Source: an uncultured Prevotella sp. (lineage in GTDB: Bacteria; Bacteroidota; Bacteroidia; Bacteroidales; Bacteroidaceae). Taken from it: a stretch of 21,109 nucleotides of DNA. Position numbers and translations under genes: made by a program. Under the pieces are notes generated by a model that worked only from the letters and a program-made list of their open reading frames with translations, did not search any database and had not been told where the DNA came from. Where the stretch lies: NCBI GenBank assembly GCA_905372445.1, contig CAJPPF010000024.1, forward strand, positions 1 to 21,109, written 5' to 3'. Shown here piece after piece: positions 1 to 6,453 of this stretch; the first letter of the stretch is position 1; each line of letters begins with the position of its first letter.

Positions 1-1854
1 GCTCTCGGGATTCATTGTTGTGTCCCACAACTGGTCTGGGTTCATCTCACCAAGACCCTTATAACGCTGTGTATGAACAGAACTCTCATCACCTGCAGCA
101 TATTTGTCGATGAATGTCTGACGCTGCTGATCGGTATAGCAATACTCTTCAAACTTCTTGTAGCGACAAAGATAGAGCGGAGGAGTAGCGATGTAGAGGT
201 GACCCTCTTGGATTACACGCGGCATGAAACGATAGAAGAGCGTCATAATCAGTGTGTCGATGTGCGAGCCATCGACGTCGGCATCGGTCATGATGATTAT
301 CTTGTCGTAGCGCAACTTGTCGATGTTTGCCTCTTTCGTGTCCTCGCCGTCAACGCCAAAGCGCACGCCGATAGCCTGAAGGATGATACTTACTGACTCT
401 GACTCGAAGACCTTATGCCACTGCACCTTTTCTACATTGAGAATCTTACCACGCAACGGAAGGATTGCTTGATAATTTCTGTCGCGTCCCTGCTTAGCTG
501 AGCCGCCTGCAGAATCTCCCTCGACGAGGAATATCTCTGTCTGCTTAGGGTCACGGCAAGAGCAGTCTGCCAGTTTGCCGGGCAGTCCGCCTCCCGACAT
601 AGGGTTCTTGCGCTGTACTTTCTCACGAGCATTGCGAGCAGCGATACGTGCCGTTGCTGCAAGGATAACTTTGTCGCAAATCTTCTTTGCCTCATTAGGA
701 TGCTCCTCAAGATAGTAGGTCAGTGCCTCACCGACAGCCTGCTGAACAGCGCCGTTCACCTCGGAGTTACCGAGCTTTGTCTTTGTCTGACCCTCAAACT
801 GAGGCTCGGCAACCTTTACGGAGATAACGGCTGTCAGTCCCTCCTTGAAGTCCTCGCCGGAAATCTCTATCTTTGCTTTCTCTATCTGCTTTGAAATGAC
901 CGGATCATTGTCTGCATACTTCTTCAGCGTACGTTGCAGTGCGACACGGAAACCGGTAAGATGAGTACCACCTTCTATTGTATTGATGTTGTTGACATAC
1001 GAGTGGATATTCTCGGTATAGTCGGTATTATACATCACTGCCGCCTCGATAGGCACGCCCTGCTTCTCTGTCTTGAGATAAATGACATCGTCGAAGAGGT
1101 GTGTGCGATGACGATCGACATAACGGACGAATTCCTTCAGACCGTCAGAAGCATGGAACACCTGCTGTTTCGGTGTCCATCCCTCAACGAGATTGCCTTC
1201 CTCGTCAACCTCCGGACGGAGGTCGGTGAGTGTAATTCTGATACCTGCGTTGAGGAATGCGAGCTCACGCATACGGCGAGCAACTATCTCGTACTTGTAT
1301 GTTGTAGTGATGAATATCGTCTTATCGGGCCAGAACTGCTGACGTGTACCACGTTTATCGGTCTCGCCGACAACCTTAACATCGTAGAGCGGCTTGCCCT
1401 GAGCGTATTCCTGCTGATAGATTTTTCCATCGCGGAACACCTGTGAAAGCATATGTGAAGACAGCGCGTTCACACAGCTGACACCGACACCATGAAGACC
1501 ACCTGACACTTTATATGAGCCTTTGTCGAATTTTCCGCCGGCATGAAGGACGGTCATAACAACTTCAAGGGCAGACTTGTGGAGCTTCGGATGCTCGTCG
1601 ACAGGAATACCACGACCGTTGTCTTCGACAGTTATCGAGTTGTCTTCATTGATTGTCACCTCAATGTCTGTACAGAAACCAGCCATTGCCTCGTCGATAG
1701 AGTTATCAACGGTCTCATTCACGAGATGATGCAGACCCTTCTCGGCGATGTCTCCAATATACATAGCAGGGCGCTTGCGAACAGCCTCCAAACCTTCAAG
1801 GACCTGAATACTACTACCGGTATAACCGCCTTCTGTTTTCTGAATTTCTTCCAT
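1..1854 (-). CDS. gyrB: DNA gyrase subunit B, partial (C-terminus beyond window)
   Basis: The ATPase subunit of DNA gyrase, which with GyrA introduces negative supercoils. The frame is open for 618 codons from the ATG at 1854 to the window edge. The N-terminal GHKL ATPase domain shows the catalytic-Glu region HHLVNETVDNSIDEA (about residues 42-56), the ATP-lid glycine motif GGLHGVGVS, and GTRQQFWPD. The TOPRIM domain shows EGDSAGGSAKQGRDR (about 445) and IMTDADVDGSHI (about 520). The last visible part, QRYKGLGEMNPDQLW, is the conserved GyrB tail region, so only about 30-40 residues should be missing. The GyrB-type motifs and length fit gyrase better than ParE, although ParE is the nearest alternative. 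The start is supported by the family-typical N-terminus, with a short linker then QVLEGLEAVRKRPAMYIG, and by a promoter about 60 bases upstream. The leader next to the ATG is purine-rich (AGAAAGAAAG type), with no Shine-Dalgarno. Confidence 0.97.
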   Translation of the reverse strand, partial: MEEIQKTEGGYTGSSIQVLEGLEAVRKRPAMYIGDIAEKGLHHLVNETVDNSIDEAMAGFCTDIEVTINEDNSITVEDNGRGIPVDEHPKLHKSALEVVMTVLHAGGKFDKGSYKVSGGLHGVGVSCVNALSSHMLSQVFRDGKIYQQEYAQGKPLYDVKVVGETDKRGTRQQFWPDKTIFITTTYKYEIVARRMRELAFLNAGIRITLTDLRPEVDEEGNLVEGWTPKQQVFHASDGLKEFVRYVDRHRTHLFDDVIYLKTEKQGVPIEAAVMYNTDYTENIHSYVNNINTIEGGTHLTGFRVALQRTLKKYADNDPVISKQIEKAKIEISGEDFKEGLTAVISVKVAEPQFEGQTKTKLGNSEVNGAVQQAVGEALTYYLEEHPNEAKKICDKVILAATARIAARNAREKVQRKNPMSGGGLPGKLADCSCRDPKQTEIFLVEGDSAGGSAKQGRDRNYQAILPLRGKILNVEKVQWHKVFESESVSIILQAIGVRFGVDGEDTKEANIDKLRYDKIIIMTDADVDGSHIDTLIMTLFYRFMPRVIQEGHLYIATPPLYLCRYKKFEEYCYTDQQRQTFIDKYAAGDESSVHTQRYKGLGEMNPDQLWDTTMNPES

Positions 1855-1916
1855 TGTATTTTTTCTTTCTTTCTATCTTATTCCGACTGCGTGGACAACA
1901 CCACACATTAACTATG

Positions 1917-1924
1917 CAAAGGTA
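1917..1924 (-). promoter_or_regulatory. gyrB promoter, Bacteroidetes -7 box TACCTTTG
   Basis: On the minus strand the sequence reads TACCTTTGC, an exact match to the Bacteroidetes -7 consensus TAnnTTTG. Transcription would start near 1912, leaving a leader of about 58 nt before the gyrB ATG at 1854. No clean TTTG -33 element lies at the usual spacing of about 20 bp; there is only an AT-rich stretch around 1945-1955. The assignment rests on the -7 match and its position. Confidence 0.65.
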
Positions 1925-2013
1925 ATAAAAAAATACGAATTACCTGCATAAAAAGGGAGAAAAAAAACGGCACTGAAAATCTTCATCCACTGGGAAATGT
2001 CATGACGTGAGCC

Positions 2014-2144
2014 GTAGGGGCATGATTTATTTATATCTACCGATGTATGATTTCCGTGTTTATAAATGGCATGGACTGTAGGGGCATGATTTATCACGTT
2101 CTGCCTCATGTATGTATTCCTGTTATATCGTGGGCGTGATTCAT
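2014..2144 (+). repeat. Short direct repeats GTAGGGGCATGATTTAT (two exact, one degenerate)
   Basis: The 17-mer GTAGGGGCATGATTTAT occurs exactly at 2014-2030 and 2078-2094. A degenerate third copy, GTGGGCGTGATTCAT, lies at 2130-2144. Starts are 64 and 52 bases apart. The same motif (GTAGGGGTGTGATTTAT, two mismatches) lies on the minus strand at 4360-4376, directly outside the terminal repeat of the MITE-like element at 4167-4359. I therefore read these copies as solo or decayed ends of that repeat family. That link is inference; the repeats themselves are directly visible. Confidence 0.7.
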
Positions 2145-2267
2145 CATTTTTCGCCAGAGCAATCATGTATTAATAACACTGCTTATTTTAGAATAATTTA
2201 ATCCAAACTGGCGTATAAATCGACCATTATATCTGGACTAAAAACAAAGAGCTATGGAACTCGAAAG

Positions 2268-2354
2268 CAAAACACCCTATATTGGTCATGCAAAACAGGG
2301 TATTTTGGTGTTGCAATATAGGGTGTTTTGGTCGACCAAAATAGGGTGTTTTCC
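2268..2354. repeat. Palindromic ACACCCTAT repeat cluster with 17-bp perfect inverted repeat
   Basis: CAAAACACCCTATATTG at 2268-2284 and its exact reverse complement at 2314-2330 form a 17-bp perfect inverted repeat around a 29-base loop. The loop contains CAAAACAGGGTATTTTGG (2291-2308), which is the same unit with its central CCC replaced by GGG. A further reverse-oriented unit, CCAAAATAGGGTGTTTT, follows at 2336-2352, joined through GGTCGACC (2330-2337). The cluster therefore holds at least four units in alternating orientation and could fold as a long hairpin on either strand. It is not followed by a U-tract and is far from gene ends, so it is unlikely to be a terminator. A REP- or MITE-type element is the best guess. 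Confidence 0.65.
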
Positions 2355-2492
2355 AAACGGCTGACAATGAGACTATTACAGAGGTGCTACGGGTTGATTT
2401 TCTTTGTGCGAAGAAAGGGCTCAGCAGGGATAAGGCGAATAAGATACAGCACAAGTGTGCGAAAGCAGTAGGAATCTATTGACCGTTTTGGG

Positions 2493-2532
2493 ATAAAAAC
2501 AAATGACCGCAACACCTTTCGGTATGCGGTCA
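2493..2532 (-). terminator. Rho-independent terminator of rpsT
   Basis: On the minus strand, TGACCGCA (2532-2525) pairs perfectly with TGCGGTCA (2511-2504), closing a 13-base loop that can itself form a small ACC/GGT stem. A T-rich run, ATTTGTTTTTAT, follows. It lies 43 bases after the rpsT stop codon, the expected place for the end of the tRNA-Glu/rpsT transcript. Confidence 0.85.
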
Positions 2533-2574
2533 GAACAAAATCTTCGCAGCGTATATTCGCCCGTGATGTTTTGC

Positions 2575-2826
2575 TTAGAGACTCTTTATGTGAGCACAGA
2601 GCTTTGACTTGAGATTAGCTGCCTTGTTATCATGAATGATATTATTCTTAGCGAGCTTATCAAGCATTTTCTGCACCTTTGGATAGAGTGCTATAGCCTC
2701 CTCGCGATCTGTTGTAGCGCGGAGCTTACGCACTGCGTTACGCATTGTCTTTGCATAATACTTGTTGTGTGCAGTCTTGACTTTGTCCTGACGGATTCTC
2801 TTCAGGGAACTTTTGTGGTTTGCCAT
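2575..2826 (-). CDS. rpsT: 30S ribosomal protein bS20
   Basis: An 83-residue, lysine- and arginine-rich small protein with the bS20 N-terminal signature MANHKSSLKRIRQDKV and the helical body typical of this family (MRNAVRKLR, VQKMLDKLAKNNIIH, NKAANLKSKL). It binds 16S rRNA in the 30S body and takes part in early subunit assembly. The length is normal for the family. The ATG at 2826 is the only sensible start, since the family begins MANxKSA/SxKR. No -7 box is visible between the tRNA gene and rpsT, so it is probably transcribed from the tRNA-Glu promoter. A terminator follows at 2493-2532. Confidence 0.97.
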   Translation of the reverse strand: MANHKSSLKRIRQDKVKTAHNKYYAKTMRNAVRKLRATTDREEAIALYPKVQKMLDKLAKNNIIHDNKAANLKSKLCAHIKSL

Positions 2827-2959
2827 AATAATGTTCTTTTGAATTAAGTTGATGAATAAGCCTGTGGGTCTTGCGTATTTCTACTGCCCTGGGCGGATTT
2901 AATAAAAACCCTCTGCCACCGTTTGCAACTATTATCACATCACTGTGAGATGACAGATT
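2827..2959 (-). other. tRNA-Glu to rpsT spacer / rpsT leader
   Basis: A 133-base spacer inside the presumed tRNA-rpsT transcript. It contains a weak hairpin just after the tRNA (TCACA-GTGA-TGTGA, 2936-2949) and a short GCCC/GGGC palindrome around 2888-2897. Neither is followed by a T-run of terminator quality. No TAnnTTTG box is seen, which suggests that rpsT expression depends on read-through from the tRNA promoter followed by processing at the tRNA 3' end. Confidence 0.4.
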
Positions 2960-3034
2960 TGGTAGTCGGTACGGGACTCGAACCCGTGTGGCAAGAATGA
3001 AAATCTTGAATCCTAACCTCTAGATGAACCGACC
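2960..3034 (-). tRNA. tRNA-Glu, anticodon UUC
   Basis: The minus strand folds as a complete cloverleaf. The acceptor stem is GGTCGGT with ACCGACT (first pair G-U), the anticodon arm is CAAGA-TTTTCAT-TCTTG with anticodon TTC, and the T-arm is ACGGG-TTCGAGT-CCCGT. The discriminator base is A and the 3' CCA is encoded (2960-2962). The UUC anticodon decodes GAA and GAG as glutamate. The gene lies 16-18 bases after a strong Bacteroidetes promoter and upstream of rpsT on the same strand. Confidence 0.97.
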
Positions 3035-3054
3035 ATACGGTGATTTTGCGGGTG

Positions 3055-3086
3055 CAAAGGTACGACTTTTTCCGTTAACCCACAAA
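3055..3086 (-). promoter_or_regulatory. Promoter of tRNA-Glu/rpsT (TTTG-N20-TACCTTTG)
   Basis: The minus strand carries a -33 TTTG at 3086-3083 and a -7 box TACCTTTG at 3062-3055 with a 20-bp spacer. This is an exact match to the Bacteroidetes primary sigma factor consensus and the best promoter in the window. The start point would lie near 3051, about 17 bases before the mature tRNA 5' end. It is divergent from the recO promoter, whose -7 box lies about 65 bp away. Confidence 0.85.
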
Positions 3087-3126
3087 TTTTTCATTGTTTT
3101 TTTTATCATAACAGATTGTTTTTTCG

Positions 3127-3134
3127 TAATTTTG
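3127..3134 (+). promoter_or_regulatory. recO promoter, -7 box TAATTTTG
   Basis: TAATTTTG fits the Bacteroidetes -7 pattern TAnnTTTG and would start transcription near 3138, about 29 bases before the recO ATG at 3167. No clear TTTG -33 element is present at a 20-bp spacing; there is only a T-rich run around 3095-3105. This suggests a weaker promoter than the divergent tRNA one. Confidence 0.6.
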
Positions 3135-3166
3135 CAGTCTGAAAGATAGGTCACCGGACGATAAAT

Positions 3167-3892
3167 ATGCTTACAAAAACAAAAGCCATTGTTCTTCGCT
3201 CAATAAAATATGGCGACAGGAAAATGTTTGTCGACATGTATAGCCGCGAATACGGAATGATTACATTCGCGTGCTCCACTGTCAGTCGTGGTAAGTCTAC
3301 TGGCAAGGCGAACTATTTTCAGCCACTCAATATCGTCGAGGTGGAATTTGACATGAAGCCGCGCACAGAGATTCATACCATTAAGGATATCCGCATAGAC
3401 CAACCTTCACGGAGCATACCGTTTGACCCTTACAAACTCTCTATCTCGATTTTCCTTGCCGAGTTTCTGCGCTATGCCCTCGCCGGCGAGCAGAAAAGCC
3501 ACGCTCTGTTCGACTATACGGAGAACAGCATCATGTGGCTCGATAATACACAGAAGGAGTTTGCTAATTTCCATCTGATATTTATGGTAAAGTTGTCGCA
3601 GTTCATCGGTTTCGCACCCGACATGAACGACTTCTATCCCGGCAGCTGGTTTGATATGCAGGAAGGAAACTTCTCGTCGCTGATACCGAAGCACCGCCAG
3701 GTTGTGCAGCCGGCTGACGCCACCATAATACCTATTCTCTCGCGACTAAATTTCGCGTCGATGCATCTGCTGAAACTCTCAAGAAACGAGCGTAACCAGT
3801 GTACCGAGGGCATATTGAAATTCTACCGGCTTCATCTGCCAGACTTCCCTGAACTGAAATCGTTCAGTATCATGAAAGAACTTTTCGCCTGA
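3167..3892 (+). CDS. recO: DNA repair protein RecO
   Basis: A 241-residue protein of normal length for Bacteroidetes RecO. It acts in the RecFOR pathway, helping RecA replace single-strand binding protein on gapped DNA and annealing complementary strands. The N-terminal OB-fold region opens with the family pattern TKAIVLRSIKYGDRKMFVDMYSREYG (about residues 4-29; wording split here as TKAIVLRSIKYGD then RKMFVDMYSREYG). The rest is helical, with SISIFLAEFLRYAL and FMVKLSQFIGFAPD as the recognisable core. Only two cysteines are present (ACSTVS, NQCTEG), so the four-cysteine zinc site seen in Deinococcus RecO is absent, as I would expect in this phylum. It is a single gene on the plus strand, divergent from tRNA-Glu/rpsT. 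I see no clear terminator after it. Confidence 0.93.
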   Translation: MLTKTKAIVLRSIKYGDRKMFVDMYSREYGMITFACSTVSRGKSTGKANYFQPLNIVEVEFDMKPRTEIHTIKDIRIDQPSRSIPFDPYKLSISIFLAEFLRYALAGEQKSHALFDYTENSIMWLDNTQKEFANFHLIFMVKLSQFIGFAPDMNDFYPGSWFDMQEGNFSSLIPKHRQVVQPADATIIPILSRLNFASMHLLKLSRNERNQCTEGILKFYRLHLPDFPELKSFSIMKELFA

Positions 3893-4166
3893 CCGCTCCC
3901 GAATCGTATTACAATGACCGATTTGCTCTGACCTGCATAACTGTAGAACATCTTATATCTTAGAGAAAGAAATAGGTTCTATACCGGTATACGATATCAT
4001 GCAAAACGTGGAAAGCATAGCTGTGAGCGACAGGAAAAAACCTTCGTTAACGTCAGCTTGGAATAAATGCTTCTAAAATTAGCAGTATTTTAATACTTGA
4101 TTGCCAAGACGGAAAGTAACAAATAGTTCGCACAATGGACTCAGTGCAGAGGCGGAGCGTGATAAA
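3893..4166. other. Intergenic stretch after recO, nothing recognised
   Basis: Between the recO stop and the MITE-like element I find no gene, no clear recO terminator and no promoter match. Fragments similar to the MITE end (CCCGAATCG at 3898-3906 and AATGACCGATT at 3913-3923) occur just after recO, but they are too short to call. The outer arm of the element, resembling GCGGAGCGTGATAAA, begins around 4152. Confidence 0.4.
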
Positions 4167-4359
4167 CCCGAATCGGTCATTAGACCGCATTTGCTTAGAT
4201 TTGTTATTACCGGCATGCTTCCTGCCAGCTTTAGTCCGCTCGCCGGCATCTGCGCTGCCATTTCATCTCGCCGTAGCCCGCTACGCCTTCGATGAAACGT
4301 CTGCACATATGCTCAACAATCGAACAAAATCAGTCAAGGACTCTAATGACCAATTCGGG
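4167..4359 (-). mobile_element. MITE-like element with 18-bp terminal inverted repeats (copy 1)
   Basis: The left end CCCGAATCGGTCATTAGA (4167-4184) and the right end, which reads CCCGAATTGGTCATTAGA on the minus strand (4359-4342), are inverted repeats with one mismatch and bound 193 bp. The similarity continues outward on both sides as GYGTGAT(AAA/TTTAT). Inside is a nested hairpin: TTTCATC/GATGAAA (4261-4267 with 4291-4297) enclosing CGTAG/CTACG (4272-4276 with 4281-4285). There is no transposase; the short frames crossing it are arginine/serine-rich and look non-coding. The right 88 bp is almost identical to 21023-21109 in the opposite orientation, which proves that it is a repeated element. 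It lies 120 bp after the dcw operon terminator. It could be a MITE moved by a transposase encoded elsewhere, or a structured REP-like repeat. Confidence 0.75.
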
Positions 4360-4376
4360 ATAAATCACACCCCTAC
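4360..4376 (-). repeat. Outer repeat motif GTAGGGGTGTGATTTAT beside the MITE
   Basis: This minus-strand 17-mer sits immediately outside the right terminal repeat of the MITE-like element and differs at two positions from the two exact copies at 2014 and 2078. It is either the outermost part of the element's end or a repeat that serves as its insertion site. The left side has a weaker counterpart (GCGGAGCGTGATAAA, about 4152-4166). Confidence 0.6.
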
Positions 4377-4478
4377 GCCTGCCGGCATCAGTTTTTACCA
4401 GACACCAATATTTAGAGAATACTTATTCAGAATTGGCGTTCGTCACACGACAAAAGAATCACAGTGAAAATCCAGCAC

Positions 4479-4516
4479 AATAAAAATAAGGCCCCAAAAG
4501 CGATGCTTTTAGAGCC
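4479..4516 (-). terminator. Rho-independent terminator of the dcw operon
   Basis: The minus strand forms a 12-bp stem, GGCTCTAAAAGC with GCTTTTGGGGCC (two G-U pairs), with a 3-base loop, followed by TTATTTTTATT. It lies 70 bases after the yqeY stop codon and ends the operon that begins at mraZ. The plus-strand sequence also has A/T flanks, but recO is about 600 bp away, so I assign it to the minus strand. Confidence 0.87.
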
Positions 4517-4586
4517 TCATCTAATAGATTTTAGAATTACGTTTCAGCGATATGGGTGTTTACTACGAACAATAGGACATCACAAG

Positions 4587-5033
4587 TTAGCCTAAGAGCT
4601 TCTTTACGATGGATGAAATAGTGCCTCCATCGGCTCTTCCTGCAAGTTGCTTTGATGCCATTCCCATCACCTTGCCCATGTCTTTCATACTTGTAGCGCC
4701 GACCTTGTCGATGATATCCCTGACAGCGGTTTCTATCTCTTCAGCCGACAGTGGCTTTGGTAGGTATTCTTCCATTACAGCCACCTGGGCAAGATCTTCG
4801 TCGGCAAGGTCCTGACGTCCGTTCTGAATGAACGTTTGGGCGGCTTCCTTACCTTGTTTTGCCAGTTTTTGTATAATCTTCAAGGCATCGGCATCCTCAA
4901 GCGTATCGTTTGCGCCGGGAGCGGTCTTTGCCTCAAGAAAAACTTTCTTTATGTTGCGCAATGTATCGAGGCGCACCTTGTCACGTGCCTTCATTGCGGC
5001 TTTTATATCTTCTGAAATCTGATCGAACAACAT
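4587..5033 (-). CDS. GatB/YqeY domain-containing protein
   Basis: A 148-residue YqeY-family protein with the typical pattern MLFDQISEDIKAAMKARDKV then LDTLRNIKKVFLEA, central EYLPKPLSAEEIE, and the C-terminal stretch SMKDMGKVMGMASKQLAGRADGG. The domain is homologous to the tRNA-binding tail of GatB, the amidotransferase subunit. The free-standing proteins have no firmly established role that I know of, and a tRNA-related function is only inferred. The frame stays open upstream to an ATG at 5087, but the added 18 residues (rich in Ile, Tyr, Leu) do not belong to the family, so I place the start at 5033. It is the last gene of the dcw operon, 54 bases after ftsZ and just before the terminator. 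Confidence 0.9.
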   Translation of the reverse strand: MLFDQISEDIKAAMKARDKVRLDTLRNIKKVFLEAKTAPGANDTLEDADALKIIQKLAKQGKEAAQTFIQNGRQDLADEDLAQVAVMEEYLPKPLSAEEIETAVRDIIDKVGATSMKDMGKVMGMASKQLAGRADGGTISSIVKKLLG

Positions 5034-5087
5034 TATCGTATATATATAAATAAGGTGTAGATATTGTATTTTCTTTTCCAGCAGCAA

Positions 5088-6416
5088 CTACGCGAAACTG
5101 ATTATGCCTTGAGCAGTGTCATTATCCTTTGTCTCCGTCTCCTCCGCCTTCAGTCCATTGGCAGCAGTGCGTATGTCCTCGAGGGTCTTACGTGTGCGTT
5201 TGTAGGTAGGGGTGCTCTCTACGGCATATATCACATCCTCGTTGTCAAGGTCTTCGGAACGGAAGAGGAAGATATGCGGACGGCGCTTGTAATGGTTGTT
5301 GTTGGCATCGTTCTTATAGTAATGCTCACGACGATTGCGTCGTTCAGCCTCTTTCTCCTCAAGTTCTGCCATGCGGTTGGCTTCTTCCTGCGTGTATTTC
5401 TTGCCAAGGTGTACGTTCATGCCGTCGACATCCTCAAGACCGAAACCAGTGGCAAGGATTGTCACCTTAACCTTTTTGCCCAGTTCAGGGTCAGTCCCGA
5501 CACCCCACTTTATCTCGAAATCGCTCGAGAAACGTGCCATGAAGTCGTTGATATCATTCATCTCCTCCATCATCAGACCGGAGTTATCGTTCTTTTCATC
5601 GCAGAAATTGATGCTAAGAAGTATCTTCCGTGAGTTGAATATATCGTTATCGTTGAGTAGCGGAGAGTCGAGAGCATCCTCTATAGCCTTCTTCACGCGA
5701 CTCTCGCCCTCGCCATAACCTGTGCTCATGATTGCCACGCCACCATCCTTGAGAACGGTTTTCACATCATTGAAGTCGAGGTTGATAAGACCGTGGTTGG
5801 TGATTATCTCGGCGATGCTCTTTGCTGCCACGCTCAATGTGTCGTCAGCCTTTGAGAAAGCATCGAGCAACGACAGCTCCGGATAAATCTCACGCAGACG
5901 CTCGTTGTTGATTACCAGCAACGCATCGACGTGCTTCGACATCTCTTCAACTCCATCAAGCGCTTGGTCAATCTTGCGATCGCCCTCGAAACGGAATGGT
6001 ATAGTGACGATACCGACGGTAAGGATGTCAAGCTCCTTGCTGACGCGGGCAATGACAGGAGCAGCACCAGTGCCCGTACCACCACCCATTCCGGCAGTGA
6101 TAAACGCCATCTTCGTTCCGTCATTGAGCATGCGACGCACGTCTTCAATGCTCTCTTCTGCTGCATTGCGAGCCTTCTCCGGTTTATTACCGGCACCGAG
6201 ACCTTCCTTTCCCAGTTGCAGATGAACAGGTACGGGAGAATCGTTGAGAGCCTGATTATCAGTGTTGCACAGCACGAATGACACATCGTGTATGCCTTCA
6301 CGATACATGTGGTTGACGGCATTACCGCCACCGCCACCTACGCCGATGACCTTGATTATGTTGTTTCCCTGCTCAGGCAAGCCAAAGTCAAGTATTGAAT
6401 TGATTTTATCTGCCAT
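5088..6416 (-). CDS. ftsZ: Cell division protein FtsZ
   Basis: The tubulin-like GTPase that forms the cytokinetic ring at mid-cell. The 442 residues include the first nucleotide-binding glycine loop IGVGGGGGNAVNHM (about 24-37), the tubulin signature GGGTGTG (111-117), and the T7 loop NLDFNDV (212-218), whose aspartates complete the GTPase site of the next subunit. The globular core ends near residue 325. It is followed by a long charged linker (EEKEAERRNRREHYYKND and more), then TPTYKRTRKTLEDI, the nearest thing to the C-terminal FtsA-binding peptide, and a further acidic tail of about 40 residues ending in GIISFA. The length is somewhat greater than E. coli FtsZ (383), as is common in Bacteroidetes. 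It lies 37 bases after ftsA. Confidence 0.98.
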   Translation of the reverse strand: MADKINSILDFGLPEQGNNIIKVIGVGGGGGNAVNHMYREGIHDVSFVLCNTDNQALNDSPVPVHLQLGKEGLGAGNKPEKARNAAEESIEDVRRMLNDGTKMAFITAGMGGGTGTGAAPVIARVSKELDILTVGIVTIPFRFEGDRKIDQALDGVEEMSKHVDALLVINNERLREIYPELSLLDAFSKADDTLSVAAKSIAEIITNHGLINLDFNDVKTVLKDGGVAIMSTGYGEGESRVKKAIEDALDSPLLNDNDIFNSRKILLSINFCDEKNDNSGLMMEEMNDINDFMARFSSDFEIKWGVGTDPELGKKVKVTILATGFGLEDVDGMNVHLGKKYTQEEANRMAELEEKEAERRNRREHYYKNDANNNHYKRRPHIFLFRSEDLDNEDVIYAVESTPTYKRTRKTLEDIRTAANGLKAEETETKDNDTAQGIISFA

Positions 6417-6453
6417 AATTCTGATAGTCTTTTTCAGTCGTTTTCAATTGTAA

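Larger units (their letters stand above)
1925..2492. other. Intergenic region upstream of gyrB, rich in short repeats, no credible gene
   Basis: No convincing gene lies between the gyrB promoter and the rpsT terminator. Two short minus-strand frames (1912-2166 and 2227-2454) give low-complexity products with no recognisable domain, and they run through repeats. The stretch instead holds three copies of a GTAGGGG-type motif (2014-2144), a fragment resembling the end of the MITE seen elsewhere in the window (2218-2229), and a palindromic ACACCCTAT repeat cluster (2268-2354). I recognise nothing in 2360-2490. Confidence 0.6.

Noticed and set aside
2268..2354. CRISPR array
   Set aside because: Units alternate in orientation, are palindromic and have no regular unique spacers; no cas gene is present.
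1912..2454. Two minus-strand frames of 84 and 75 codons upstream of gyrB
   Set aside because: They run through the repeat motifs, have no recognisable domain, and the first overlaps the gyrB -7 box.
2936..2949. Terminator directly after tRNA-Glu
   Set aside because: The 5-bp hairpin is weak and lacks a T-run. Read-through into rpsT is more likely.
3898..3923. CCCGAATCG and AATGACCGATT after recO, resembling the MITE end
   Set aside because: The two fragments are in opposite orientation, only 9-11 bases each, and partly within sequence that could be chance. This is not enough for a repeat call.
4079..4467. Short frames on both strands across the MITE-like element (75, 64 and 110 codons)
   Set aside because: They follow the terminal repeats and hairpin, give Arg/Ser/Pro-rich products with no domain, and overlap one another on both strands. 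They are best explained as translation of a non-coding repeat.
5034..5087. N-terminal extension of the YqeY-family protein to the ATG at 5087
   Set aside because: The extra 18 residues are unlike the family, and the ATG at 5033 gives the standard MLFDQISEDIK start. The longer frame simply fills the ftsZ-yqeY gap.
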